From assembly GCA_025403435.1 (NCBI GenBank), contig CM046347.1, forward strand, positions 24,998,597 through 25,062,596: a stretch of 64,000 nucleotides of DNA, given 5' to 3'. The stretch is from Artocarpus heterophyllus. Its lineage: Eukaryota > Streptophyta > Magnoliopsida > Rosales > Moraceae. The notes under the pieces are model-generated. The model was not told the DNA's origin and did not search any database. It saw only the letters and a list, made by a program, of their open reading frames with translations. The position numbers and the translations under genes are program-made. Numbering within the stretch: the stretch's first letter is position 1; each line of letters starts with the position of its first letter. Below are positions 25,274 through 37,557 of the stretch, one piece after another.

Positions 25274-26185
25274 GTCAAAGGCTAAGGTCCAGTCGGTCGA
25301 ACTCTACCAGCTACGTGAGACCTGCCCGCTGTACTGCCCGCTATATATATATAGGATTCTACTTATATCCCTCTGGATAGAAGTTCCCTATACTTTACTA
25401 GGGAGGGTTAGTGACAATAAGCTAGTTTATTTGAGCTTAAATGTCCTAGGTGGCTTTCTTAAGTTTTTAGCTTATTAGAACTAAATGTTTTGCAACATGT
25501 TACGACCCGTAGGCAGCAATAGTTGAGCTAGACAAGTGGCAAATATATAAACATGTTCTGAATACACTTGTTAATTAACATGTTTGGATAAGTAGGTGGG
25601 AACATTCACGTAACCTAAAAATATTAAAGCGTAACCTTTTTGGCATAAGATGTAACGTTTTTTTCCTAGTACATAAATGGTAGAAAAATTAATTTATCTC
25701 TGTGCCATGGATTTCGAATTTGTTAAATAATATTAGACTTGAATAATGATGAAAATACAATACATTATACACAAATTGCAATTGTCGAGTAGCCATTTTT
25801 TGTCACAAAAGAAGGTAGTTTTTTCATCCTTCTAAATTGTCATTATTCTTTTTTTTTTTTGTGGATGACATGCCATTTGTGAAAATGATAAGCAATTACG
25901 TTTTCTGGACAACCTACTTTGGAGATCACTCTCATGTTTCTCAATTGCCCAGTTCTTTGTCTTCTTTTCCTTCATTAAAAATCTAAATTATTTGTTTTAT
26001 GAATGTCTCATTATTGTTAAGACCAGACACGAACAATTGATTTTTCTATCAATACTTGTGGATTTAAGCGGTAATTTGCAACATAAATGGTAAAAACAAA
26101 ATTTCAACACCAAATTTCTTACAACCCTTAGCACTAATCTTCAACAATATCAGTGAGTGCCACCTTCCCCAAAGACGATTTAAGT
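25274..26185. other. Unassigned AT-rich DNA
   Basis: No ORF of note, no similarity to other parts of the window. Holds TATATATATATA near 25344 and a T12 run near 25848. May be decayed LTR or original host intergenic sequence. Confidence 0.5.
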
Positions 26186-29100
26186 GTAACGTCCGTCGTT
26201 TTCTTTTATGGATACTTATGCTAAGTTAACATTAGAATGTGATATTTTAAGTGCTATTATTATTTATGTTAAGTAGATTAACTTTTTATTTAGTAATGTC
26301 GCAAGTGATGGCCACGTAGGATCGATATGCTTGGAATGTTCATGTAAAAAATGATGATAAGTTTAAAGTATTTATTTTTTTAAAGAGTTTTAACTTGCTT
26401 TAAATTTATATTTATAATGCTCTAGAATTATGTATGTCCTAGAGTTATATTCTTGATGTGACATAAATTTTATTGCATATTTTCTTATTTTTATAATATT
26501 GATGAGGTCATAATAATTACATATGTAAACCAATATTTTGGGGTCATGGGAGCAAACATTATTGTTGTGTTTATTATATCATATTATATATTAGGTTAAA
26601 AATTAAAGCCGTGGATGTAATAAATTAAAAAAAGGTATACTCATTCTATATATTAAGGTAAAGCGTATGTAGGAAATGAAAAAGCAAAAAAAAAAGAAAA
26701 AAAGAAAAAAAGGAAATCTAATTAGATTAGGATTACACTCATTTAAAAAAGGGGATAAAACTAAGTAGATTAGGATTAGGGTTCTCTACACTCATCTAAT
26801 CTCTTCTCTCTTAGAAACCTATAAATATATCTTGAAGCCATAAAAGTCTTCATTCTCTTAATTTCCAGCTAAAGAAAAGTTATTTCCCTTACCCCCTCTC
26901 AAAGTCGCATTCATAAGCCTCCATCATCTCTTTAATCCTCAAAGCCAACAATTCATCACTCTTCTTTTCTTTCAAGCCAAAGCGGAAGGAATTGTTTTTA
27001 GAGATTTTGTATTCAAGTCTTTGTATTTGTTAAAGAAAACATAAGAATTTAAGGTATAGTTTAAAGGCTTTCATGGGTTTGAATTTTTATGATTGGTATA
27101 TATTGTTTTGTGACAAAATTTGTTAGAAAATTGTTGTTTTATGTTGTGAATGTGTACGCATATATGTTTTTGTGAAAAATAAATTATTTTATTTATTACT
27201 TTGAATATAAAAATATTATTTTATAGTTGAAAGTATTTATGTTCTTATGATATCATGATATTTCATGAAAATAAGGTTTTGTTATTAGAGTGTAATATGA
27301 GAATTTCAGGTTTTTTGGTTAGTCGTTAAGGTTTCTGGTAATGTTTTGAAATCAAATGATTTTATTTTACTGTGATTTTTTAATATAATGTGTACATATA
27401 TGTTAGGAATGTATGGGATTTTTAAAAATTTTCGTTCAAAATATTTTTAGGGTTACGTGCTTTCAATCAAACACTACTCAAGAAATTTTTTTTCTGAAAA
27501 ATTTGTATTTGTATATTTTTGAGTCTGTTTTATAGGACAAAATGCAACTTTTGATTCTGTAAAAAAATTAAGAGTCATTGTTCATATGTTAACTAAATGA
27601 CTGCAAATTTTTAGCTTCATATCTTTGTTATGACTTAAGATAAAATTCGTTAATTGCTAAGTACATAGTGGTTATAAATGTCTCTTTGATATGGTCTGTG
27701 TAATTCGTGAGATGATAAATCATAATTTTAATTTTTTTACATGATTTTTTTTTTTTAGAGTTTATTATATATTAAGCATGCTACATAAAAATTTCAGAAG
27801 CATATCATCCATATTTGATATTATAAAAATATTTGAATGAAACATGTTCACCATTTAGCATGTCTAATGTTAATTTTAACTGTAAATTTGAAGATGTGTT
27901 TCAAATTATTTCAAATTTATTTAGAATTGAATTTTGTGTATATTATGATTTTGTGCATCTATTATGTTTAGTAATTTTTATAACTTATTTTACAACATAA
28001 ATAATTTAATCTATAATTTTTAATTAAGACTACTCACTACCCAAGCTTTGCTGGCAGATTTTGTAGTTTTGATTGTGTGATTTATTTAAATTAGGAAAAA
28101 AAAATTTTAAGGCTAAAGAGCTATCTAAGAATTATATATATATAGATATGTTAATTTTATTCCTGTAAATTTTAATACTTTAATTTAATATAAATTGAAA
28201 GATATAGAGTTATGAATCCTTGAAGGTTGTTAGTTTTTATGATTGTTAGATTTACTTGAATATTTTAAAAATTAGAAAAAAAAGTATTTTGGATTAATAT
28301 TTTCAAGAGAAGAAAATTTGAGTGATGTTTATATATGTTAGCTATGCTATGGAATAATTCTTGCACATTATTAATGCTTAAATGTTAATATTAATTTCTT
28401 TAAGTTATTAAAGGTCAAGTTTTCTATCTTTATGTTTCTTAACTCTAAGTGCATATTTGTGATTCAAAGATGCTTTATTTCGTGAAGAATGATGTATGGT
28501 GATGTAATATGTATTAAATGATATCATGAACATGAATGTTAATTTCATGTATTTTATGAATGATTGAGATGAACACTCCAAAAAGCGAGTATACCGAGAA
28601 TCGTGGCACCATCACCTGGTTTAAGATTTAGTAAGCAAGTAAGTCAAGTAAGTACATTCTCACCTATAATATAATAAAAGTTTACCAAAAACTTTTGAGA
28701 ATATGTTTTATGTTAATTTTTAAGTTTGTTTTTACATATTGCCTTCCTTATGACAACTCTTGTTGCAACAAGAAGGTTTAGCAGATGTTTCAATGATAAG
28801 GTATGTTAAAGGTATACCTATATGTATGTATCACTTAATTAAGCGTTGCACACCCTATGTTTATGTTTATAATGTCCCGTAATTTTTAGACTTATTATGT
28901 TTGGTTTGAGACTAGCTACCCTACTCCTCTCATGACAGCGTGCCTATGATGTTAATGATGCAATGCTTGGGCCTCTAAAGATAAAATAAGTAATGTTTTA
29001 ATGTGAAAATTTAAATGAAAGATATGTTATATATAAACATGTATCTCAGGCACTACTATGATTATGATTACGATATTATTTAATGATTTTTATAAAATGT

Positions 29101-29353
29101 TTTATGCAATGAGATAGGAATGTGCACTTACTAAGCTTATACTTAGTTTGTATCACGTTGCAGATAAAGATAAGATACAAATTAACTAGGATGGAGGACA
29201 ATCATGGGCGTATATACAAGGAATGCTGGATTGGAAACGGAGTCATTCCATGAAAGGATTTTAAACTCAAACAAAATTTAATATATTACATTTCATATAT
29301 ATATTTTTTTAAAACTTAGTTTTATTTGTGATATATTCTTTTCAAATTATGTT
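26186..29353 (+). repeat. Probable long LTR of a third, unrelated retrotransposon family
   Basis: Starts TGTAACGTCCGTCG, the kind of terminus (TGTAACG...) used by plant Gypsy LTRs; H's LTR in its own sense also starts TGTAACGCCC. It has a TATA box (CCTATAAATATAT at 26818-26830), a pyrimidine-rich stretch downstream (26840-26990) and, near 29120, ACTTACTAAGCTT resembling the TACTGAGC block of the H LTR. No coding capacity over 3.1 kb. The expected ...TACA end is absent because Copia E starts at 29354. Family and LTR identity are inference. Confidence 0.42.
26818..26830 (+). promoter_or_regulatory. TATA-box-like element
   Basis: CCTATAAATATAT followed within 100 bp by a CT-rich leader-like stretch; plausible core promoter of the putative LTR. 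Confidence 0.45.
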
Positions 29354-30336
29354 TGTTAGACATGTATGCCCTAAAGAGTAAAAATGTAATAAGTTTTTGG
29401 AGACATGTTTATCAATAAAGAATTTATTCATTATTTATATACCAAATCTTGTCCTCTTTACATTCATATTTGTTGAATGTATGTTAAGCAAACAATAGTC
29501 TGAGACTGTCGGTCTAAACCTTAAGAATTGGGCATATGATGGATGAATTATGCGAAAGACACGATTCTTAAGGTGATAGTCTAAATCGTACGATCCGCAA
29601 TCGAGGGAATAAAGTTGGGTGCTTTGTTCATGCAAAGATTGTTATGTTGTCTATATCCCTTAAGGGAGATGGTTTGTCTTGACCATCGAAGGTGGACTCC
29701 GTGAATAGAAACATTGGCACGTTGTCATACGTGATGATGTGTTGGATCAGGACATAAAGTGAATTGATTTGGATTAATAATTCTATCTCAGCAAATTGAT
29801 TCACTTTAGACAATCATTTGTGTTGTATCTTAATCCTAAGATGAATAGTGGGCCCATTGTCTTGACTTGTGTCTTTTGATGTACCAAAGGGTGACACCCA
29901 CATCTTAATAATGGTATGCATGCCGGTACGTTGGAGGCATGACTCTTGATAGCGTAGACTTGTTATTCATAGATATGGAATCCATAGCTCCTCTTTAGGA
30001 GTAATGATATCCTCTTATATGTGTTATCCTGTAATTGGAAAACTAGAGCGCTCAACCATTTGGATACATAGGTGTAACCGAATGGTATATTGTATTTGGA
30101 TGGTAAGTTTTCTAATGGTGAGATGATGGAGCGTAAGATAAAAATAATCAGAAAGGTAAGACAAAACTTGTCCTTAAGCCGATTATGGATTATCATATGG
30201 GGATACGATACACTATGATATGTCATAGATACTCAGCTATACAGGCTTCGTAATTCTATGTAGTTCGAGGGTGCAGCTCCAAGCTTTTAGTAGAGTGGTG
30301 TTAGAGTTAAAAATTATGAAATTTATATCTGGGATA
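29354..30336 (+). repeat. Copia E 5' LTR, first part
   Basis: 983 bp starting TGTTAGACATGTATGCCC and ending ...TCTGGGATA, continued at 37563 as TTGGGTTTCG. GGATA (30332-30336 and 37558-37562) is the target-site duplication of D. Confidence 0.92.
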
Positions 30337-30636
30337 TGTTAGATATGTATACCGTAAGGAGTAAAAATGTTATACATTTTTGGAGACATTTTTATCAATA
30401 AAGAATTTATTCATTTATATATACCAAATCTTGTCCTCTTTACGTTCATATTTGTTAAATGTATGTTAAGCAAACAGTAGTCTGAGACTGTTGGTCTAAA
30501 CCTTAAGAATTGGACATATGATGTACTGATTATGCGAAATACACGATTCTTAAGGTGACGGTCTAAAAGATATGATCCACAATGGAGGGAATAAAGTTGG
30601 GCACTTTATTCATGTAAAGATTGTTAAGTTGGGCAC
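30337..30636 (+). repeat. Copia D 5' LTR, first 300 bp
   Basis: TGTTAGATATGTATACCG... breaks after GATTGTTA and a short repeat of AGTTGGGCAC, then continues as integrase sequence CTTTATCTTTTTGGGG. Confidence 0.87.
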
Positions 30637-32741
30637 CTTTATCTTTTTGGGGATATACACTGCAAACTGCATGTTATCTTTTGAACAATGTGCCTTCAAA
30701 ATCGGTCCCTAAAACTCCTCACGAGTTGTGGACAAGAAGGAAGACATCCTTAAACCATATTCGCGTATGGGGATGTCTGGCTCATGTCCTGTTTAAGGAT
30801 CTGAATAAGTTGGAAGCACGTTTAGAAGTTTGAATGTTTGTAGGATATCCAAACGGACTAAAGGGGGTTATTTTTATAACCCAAAGGAAAATAAAGTCGT
30901 GGTTTCTGCTAATACGACTTTCCTTGAAGAAAGTTACATAGACGACTTTAAACCTCGAAGCAAAGTGGTGTTTGAGGAGTTAAGGAGTGATCAGATCACT
31001 CCGGAGGTTCCGGATGAAACCGTTCCGGTCAGTGTAGAAAAACCAAACGAACCTGAACAATAACCTCAGGGGCTTCGGCATAGTGGGAGGATCGGGCGTC
31101 AACCTGAGAGGTATATGTTCAATGGGGAGGTCTTCTTGGCTGAATCGGATGAACATGACAGGGATCCTTATACTTACGCAGAAGCTATGGAGGATGTTAA
31201 TTCAAGACTCTGGACAGAGGCCATGAACGTAGAGATGAAGTCTACGGAGACTAATCAGGTCTGGGAGCTTGTGGATCTTCTCGAAGGGGTAAAACCCATA
31301 GGGTGTATGTGGATCTACAAGAGAAAAAGAGGAGTGGATGGAAAGGTCAAAACCTTTAAGGCTAGACTGGTAGCTAAGGGTTATACACAAAAGGAAGGAA
31401 TCAATTATGAGGAAACCTTTTCGCCTGTAGCCATGCTTAAGTCCATCCGGATTCTCTTGTCCATAGCTGCCGTTCTCGATTACAAGATTTGACAGATGGA
31501 TGTCAAGATGGCTTTTCTAAATGGCTATCTCGATGAGTCCATTTATATGGAACAACCAGACGGGTTCAAGGTCGCGGGTCAAGAGGGTAAGGTTTGTAAG
31601 CTGCTAAAGTCAATTTATGGACTTAAGCAGGCTTCTCATTCTTGGAACATAAGATTTGATCAGGTGGTCAAGACTTATGGGTTCTCACAAAATGTGGATG
31701 AACCATGTGTTTATAAACACCTAAAGGATGGGAAGGTCATTTTTATACTGCTCTATGTAGATGACATTCTGCTAATTGGCAATGACGTTAGGGCGTTGTC
31801 ATCGGTCAAATTATGGTTGACCAAGCAATTTGACATGAAGGACTTGGGTGAGGCTAATTTTGTTCTCGGTATCCAGATCTTTTGGGATAGGAAGAACAAA
31901 ATGATAGCTTTGTCACAAGCTGGCTACATAGATAAAATTCTCAGGAGGTTTGCAATGCAGGATTCCAAGAAAGGTGGGCAACCATCTAGGTCTAGAATTA
32001 CTCTTTCTAAGAAAGACTCTCCAAAGTCTTATGAAGAAAGAGAATACATGAAGAAGGTGCCTTATGCTTCAGCAGTGGGTAGTCTCATGTATGCAATTCT
32101 TTGCACACGACCAGATATTAACTATACGGTCAGGATTGCAAGTCGATTTCAGGCGGATCCAGGACCAAACCATTGGGTTGTGGTGAAGCATATTTTCAAG
32201 TACCTGAGAAGAACTCAAGGGTATATGCTTGTGTATTTGGGTGAGGACTTGACTCCTCTAGGATACACTGACTCGGATTTTCAATCTTGTTTGGATTCTA
32301 GGAAATTGACTTCTGGGTTTGTGTTTACTCTGAGCGGCGGTGCCATTAGTTGGAGAAGTGCGAAGCAAGATTGCACTTCAGATTCAACAATGGAGGCCGA
32401 GTATGTGGCGGCTAGTAATGCTTTGAAAGAAGCAGTGTGGCTCCGCAAGTTCCTTGGGGATCTTAAGATAGTTTCTGGTATGGATAAGGCGGTATCACTG
32501 TACTGTGATAACAGTGCCGCGGTAGCTAATGCTAAGGAACCAAGATTTCATAAGAAGTGTAAACATATTGATCTGAAGTATCACGTAATAAAGGACTTCG
32601 TTGAGGGCAGGCATGTCACGGTGTGCAAGATCACGTCAGAGGACAATTTAGCTGATCCATTTGCAAAGACACTTATAGGGAGAGCTTCGAGAAACATGTG
32701 GAGGCAATGGGGATGCGAGATTTGTTGTATTTACTCACTTA
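30637..32741 (+). pseudogene. Copia D pol: partial integrase, RT, RNase H; 441-codon open frame
   Basis: Integrase C-terminus from 30637 ([20 protein letters not shown]), linker, RT N-terminus (31115-31492), then TGA at 31490-31492 in place of a Trp codon. An uninterrupted frame follows, 31496-32821: RT with DVKMAFLNG at residues 2-10 and YVDD at 87-90 (31754-31765), then RNase H with D259 (YTDSDF), E302 (TMEAEY) and D338 (DNSAAVANAKEP). All catalytic residues I can identify are kept. A one-base loss near 32686 shifts the last codons, so the frame runs through the polypurine tract into the LTR. 5' truncation makes the copy non-autonomous. Confidence 0.9.
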
Positions 32742-32756
32742 GTGCAAGTGGGAGAT
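32742..32756 (+). other. Polypurine tract of Copia D
   Basis: GTGCAAGTGGGAGAT, immediately followed by TGTTAGATATG of the LTR; identical to E. Confidence 0.88.
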
Positions 32757-34173
32757 TGTTAGATATGTATGCCCTAAGGAGTAAAAATGTAATACGTTTT
32801 TGGAGACATTTTTATCAATAAAGAATTCATTCATTTATATAAACCAAATCTTGTCCTGTTTACGTTCATATTTATTGAATGTATGTTAAGCAAACAGTAG
32901 TCTGAGACTGTCGGTCTAAACCTTAAGAATTGGGCATATGATGGACTGATTATGCGGAATGCACGATTCTTAAGGTGACGGTCTAAAACATATGATCCAC
33001 AATCGAGGGAATAAATTTGGCAACTTTATTCATGTAAAGATTGTTATGTTGTCTATATCCCTTTAGGGAGATGGTTTGTCTTGACCATCGGAGTTGGACT
33101 CCGTGAATAGAAACAATAGCACGTTGTCATAGGTGACAATGTGTTGGATCGGGACATAAAGTGAATTGATTTGGATTAATAATTTTTTCTCGACAAATCG
33201 ATTCACTTTAGACAGTCATTTGTATTGTATCTTAATCCTGAGACAAATAGTGGGCCCGTTGTCTCGACTTGTGTCTTTTGTTGTACCAAAGGGTGACTTC
33301 CACATCTCAATAGTGGTATACATGCCGGTACGTTGGAGGCATGACTCTTGATAGCGTAGACTTGTTATTCATAGATATGGAATCCATAGCTCCTCTTTAG
33401 GAGTAACGAAATCCTCTTATATGCGTTATCCTGTAATTGGAGAACTGGAGCACTCAACCATTTGGATACATAGGTGTAACCGAATGGTATACTATCTTTG
33501 GATGGTAAGTTTTCTAATGGTGAGATAATGGAACGTAAGATAAAAAATAATCAGGAAGGTAATCAGGAAGATAAAAAATAATCATATGGGGATACGATAC
33601 ACTTTGATATGTCATGGAGACTTAGCTTACGGGCTTCGTAATTCTATAAAGTTTGAGAGTGCAGCTCTAACCTTTTAGTGGAGTAGCGTTGGAGTTGATA
33701 ATTGTGAAATGTATATCTGGGATATTGGGTTTCATAATCATCGAGAGCTTGAACTTTATAGGTCCATTTTGGTCCCCTTTGCTAGCTCACAAAATCCTGT
33801 AACGACACGGTGTGCTTTTCCAATAATTGGTGACTTATGTCGGATTTATCAGATTGGTTTAAAATTTGAAAGAATCAAATAATTCATGTTTGTTTATTGG
33901 TTAAATTAATTTTGTAATAAAATTAATTTAAGATAAACTTGTTTAATTATTGGGATCGGATAATTCTTGTTTGTTTATCGGTTGATTTAATTGGATAAAT
34001 TAAATCAAGATAAACTTATAGAATAATTGTGAATTGATTTATTTTCTTAGAGATTATCTTGATAAAGTTTGTTTTGATTAGATAATTTTTTTATTGGGTT
34101 ATTTGAATCAAAACTGAGACTTTATCCTATAGAATCTCGGGTGGAAAATAAAAGATTTGTGGAGATATTTATG

Positions 34174-34240
34174 CGGCAGTTTGGCCTGCCGATCTACGTG
34201 TTCGGCCTGCCGATGGGGCTTGTTCGGCATGCCGATCAGC
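34174..34240. repeat. CpG palindrome cluster in Copia D LTR (3 units)
   Basis: TTTGGCCTGCCGAT, TTCGGCCTGCCGAT and TTCGGCATGCCGAT at roughly 22-25 bp spacing. The sister LTR at 36990-37032 has only two units, and E's 3' LTR four. Confidence 0.88.
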
Positions 34241-34354
34241 GAGAGATAAGATTACGCATTTTCACGTGGATCTTATAAGATATTGATCCGAATTTGATTC
34301 TATTTCGAGTTTTTGTGACCTAATCTGATAAGGACTGACCCCAGGACCAATCGC

Positions 34355-34362
34355 TATATAAA
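34355..34362 (+). promoter_or_regulatory. LTR TATA box, Copia D
   Basis: TATATAAA, about 400 bp before the LTR end; equivalent boxes at 37149-37156, 38192-38199 and 45641-45648. Confidence 0.65.
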
Positions 34363-34767
34363 GAGAGTGAGTCTTATGATTTACTTAGATCAATTGAGAG
34401 ATTAAGAGTGATACTCTTCTGGTGAGCATTAGAAAACTCCCTAAGAGCTTTTGTTCACAAATCATGAACGCTAGCTTTGGGTTCTCTTGATTGGTTGGAA
34501 GGAGAGTCACTGGTGGAAGAGCTGTACGTGTGAGCCCACACTCACTCCGGTCGTGGATAGAGAATAGCAAAGAAGACTAGTTGGTTGAGGCTCTTTTGGA
34601 ACATTACTTCTCTTCATGGATTGCAGAGGTTCTTCGGTACACAGAGGATGGTAAGATCTGTTTAATTTATATATATATAGCATGTCAAACTTGTTTTTTG
34701 GAAATTACTCTGATATATAAAATTTTTAAATTCCGCTGCACACCTCTCACCTATTTTTTCCAACAAT

Positions 34768-34778
34768 TGGTATCAGAG
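34768..34778 (+). other. Primer-binding site of Copia D right unit
   Basis: TGGTATCAGAG, perfect initiator-Met tRNA complement, two bases after CCAACA. Confidence 0.92.
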
Positions 34779-35284
34779 TCATGGTTTTTACATAAATTTA
34801 CAAGTTTGTGATCATGTTATATGCATAGATTTTGTGATCTTAATCTCTCTTATGCTTGAATTTAATTTTACAAAGAGAGTTGGCACTCTAGGTTTCTATA
34901 AATTATGTATGTTGTCATGGATTATGTGGTGAATGTTTATTAATTAATTATGGTTGATTAAATCATTGTTTAATTATTAATTAATTAATTAATTAATACC
35001 AGTTATGGTTCCTTTGAGGTTAGAATGTGTATTTACGTTTTTCATGTAATTAGATGGCGGACTATCGTCTCCATCTAGGAATTGTTATTTAATTTTATAT
35101 TTGTAAGAATTTTGTAATTAAATAATTATTTGGAGAAGACGGATCGAGAAGTCGGATCTAAAAGATCGATGATGGCGCACCCAGGTATTTCTTGAGTCTC
35201 TAATTTCATGTTTTTGAATTGTTGAAAATAAAATTGATGAATTGCATTAAAATTGTATTTTTTGGAATGAGGGTTTCTGCTCTA

Positions 35285-35510
35285 TTGGCATGCCAGACAT
35301 CACAGTTCGACAGGCCGATGGTCACAGATCTGCGGGCCAGACGTATGGTCCGGTAGGCCGTCAGTGGGGCAAAAATTGGCTGGCTCTGCCAGCCGGCCAA
35401 ACTTCCAGTTTGGCATGCCAAACTTCCAGTTCGGCATGCCAAACTTTCATGGGTCAGCAGGCCGATGAAGCATGACTGGCAGGCTGATCACCTAGATCGG
35501 CCTGCCGACC
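35285..35510. repeat. CpG palindrome cluster in Copia D leader
   Basis: About nine degenerate units, several as GGCATGCCA. Includes a tandem repeat of about 21 bp (TTCCAGTT(T/C)GGCATGCCAAA) at 35402-35446. Confidence 0.85.
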
Positions 35511-36106
35511 GAGAGCTGAAAAATTTCTAGAAAAGGTGTAATTTTTGCGGTGCAGTTTTAATTTTACTTTTAAGATGATTTTGAGAAACATTAAATTTGG
35601 ATATGACCGGTAATATGAAGTATTTGATTGAAGACTTGAAGATGGGAATTAAGTGAAGAAGGATACAACTTGAGGATTCAAGGATGAAGAATCGATACAT
35701 GTTTTGATTATTCTCTTGTAATCTTAGTTTTCTATTCTCTAGGGAGGAGCTATAATATTACGGTTATTATTATTTTGCTTGTAGCTTTGCTTAATTGCCT
35801 TGCTTGTCTGCATTATAATATGATTTGCCATGCATATTGATAACATGTCATATAGAATAGGGAGTGCCGCTCATATTAAAATTGTTCATGCATATTCTTA
35901 AAATAAAACCTTGATTTCAAAAGATTGAGTGTGAGAAGGTTTTCGAAGAGGGGACCTAAGGCCTCCATCGTTGGTCCATAGGCAGAACATGGTGGTCTGA
36001 CCCCTAGGAAGGGATTTCTATCATGTACCAGATTGGATCTCTGAAAGGATAAGGTATTTTAGTATGATTTATGGTTGCACACCCCTAGGTGGTGATTATA
36101 AATCAT

Positions 36107-37557
36107 CTCAATAGTGGTATGCATGCTGGTACGTTGGAGGCATGACTCTTGATAGCGTAGACTTGTTATTCATAGATATGGAATCCATAGCTCCTCTTTA
36201 GGAGTAACGATATCCTCTTATATGCGTTATCCTGTAATTGGAAAACTGGAGCGCTCAACCATTTGGATACATAGGTGTAACCGAATGGTATACTATCTTT
36301 GGATGGTAAGTTTTCTAATGGTGAGATAATGGAACGTAACATAAAAAATAATCAGGAAGGTAAGACAGAACTTGTCCTTAAGCTGATTATGGATTATCAT
36401 ATGGGGATACGATACACTTTGATATGTCATGGAGACTTAGCTATACGAGCTTCGTAATTCTATAAAGTTTCAGATTGTAGCTCCAAGCTTTTAGTGGAGT
36501 AACGTTGGAGTTGATAATTGTGAAATGTATATCTGGGATATTGGGTTTCATAATCATCGAGAGCTTGAACTTTATAGGTCCATTTTGGTCCCCTTTGCTA
36601 GCTCACAAAATCCTGTAACGACATGGCGTGCTTTTCCAATAATTGGTGACTTATGTCGGATTTATCAGATGGGTTTAAAATTTGAAAGAATCAAATAATT
36701 CATGTCAGTTTATTGGTTAAATTAATTTTGTAATAAAAGTAATTTAAGATAAACTTGTTGAATTATTAGGATCGGATAATTCTTGTCTGTTTATCGGTTG
36801 ATTTAATTGGATAAATTAAATCAAGATAAACTTGTAGAATAATTGTGAATTGATTTCTTTTCTTAGAGATTATCTTGATAAAGTTTGTTTTGATCAGATA
36901 ACTTTTCTATTGGGTTATTTGAATCAAAACTGAGACTTTATCCTATAGAATCTCAGGTGGAAAATAAAAGATTCACAGAGATATTTATGCAGCAGTTTGG
37001 CCTGCCGATCTACGTGTTCGGCCTGTCGATCAGTGAGAGATAAGATTACGTATTTTCACGCAAATCTTGTCAGATATTGATCCAAATTTGATTCTGTTTC
37101 AAGTTTTTGAGACCTAATCTGATAAGGACTAACCCCAGGACCAATCGCTATATAAAGGGAGTGAGTCTTATGATTTACTTAGATCAATTGAGAGATTAAG
37201 AGTGATACTCTTCTGGTGAGCATCTAAAAACTCCCTGAGAGCTTTTGTTCACAAATCATGAACGCTAGCTTTGGGTTCTCTTGATTGGTTGGAAGGAGAG
37301 TCACCGGTGGAAGAGCTGTACGTGTGAGCCCACACTTACTCCCGTCGTGGATAGAGAATAGCAAAGAAGACCAGTTGGCTGATGCTCTTTTGGAACGTTA
37401 CTTCTCTTCACGGATTGCGGAGGTTCTTCGGCACATAGAGGTTAGTAAGATCTGTTTAATTTATACATATAGCATGTCAAATTTGTGTTTTGGAAATTAC
37501 TCTGATATATAAAATTGTTAAATTCCGCTGCGCACCTCTCACCTATTTTTTCCAACA
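36107..37557 (+). repeat. Copia D 3' LTR, missing its first ~550 bp
   Basis: Matches 33306-34765 and ends TTTTCCAACA at 37557, followed by target duplication GGATA. Keeps the ancestral AGACAGAACTTGTCCTTAAG segment that the central LTR lost. Confidence 0.9.

Larger units (their letters stand above)
32757..34765 (+). repeat. Copia D central LTR, complete (2009 bp)
   Basis: TGTTAGATATG...TTTTCCAACA. Serves as 3' LTR of the left unit and 5' LTR of the right unit. At 33555-33585 it carries a filler, TAATCAGGAAGATAAAAAATA, replacing about 35 bp present in other LTRs (compare 36361-36395); E's 3' LTR shares the filler. TATA box at 34355-34362, CpG palindromes at 34174-34240. Confidence 0.93.
34766..36106 (+). 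other. Copia D leader, truncated
   Basis: Leader with (TAAT)n at about 34975-34997, a CpG palindrome cluster at 35285-35510 and the first two CCCCTAGG motifs (near 36001 and 36083). It breaks at AAATCAT, where LTR sequence CATCTCAATAGTGG starts (4-bp overlap); gag and pol are missing. Confidence 0.85.
30337..37557 (+). mobile_element. Copia element D, three-LTR derivative with TSD GGATA
   Basis: 7221 bp between true LTR termini: LTR start (30337-30636), integrase-RT-RNase H (30637-32741), polypurine tract, complete LTR (32757-34765), primer site and leader (34766-36106), LTR end (36107-37557). One pair of target duplications encloses LTR-internal-LTR-internal-LTR with a deletion in each unit: the first lost most of its LTR, leader, gag and half of integrase; the second lost gag-pol and the LTR start. 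Best explained by unequal exchange between copies followed by deletions. Confidence 0.87.

Noticed and set aside
25340..25356. TATATATATATA as a gene promoter
   Set aside because: No ORF or leader-like sequence follows; simple-sequence AT repeat is sufficient explanation.
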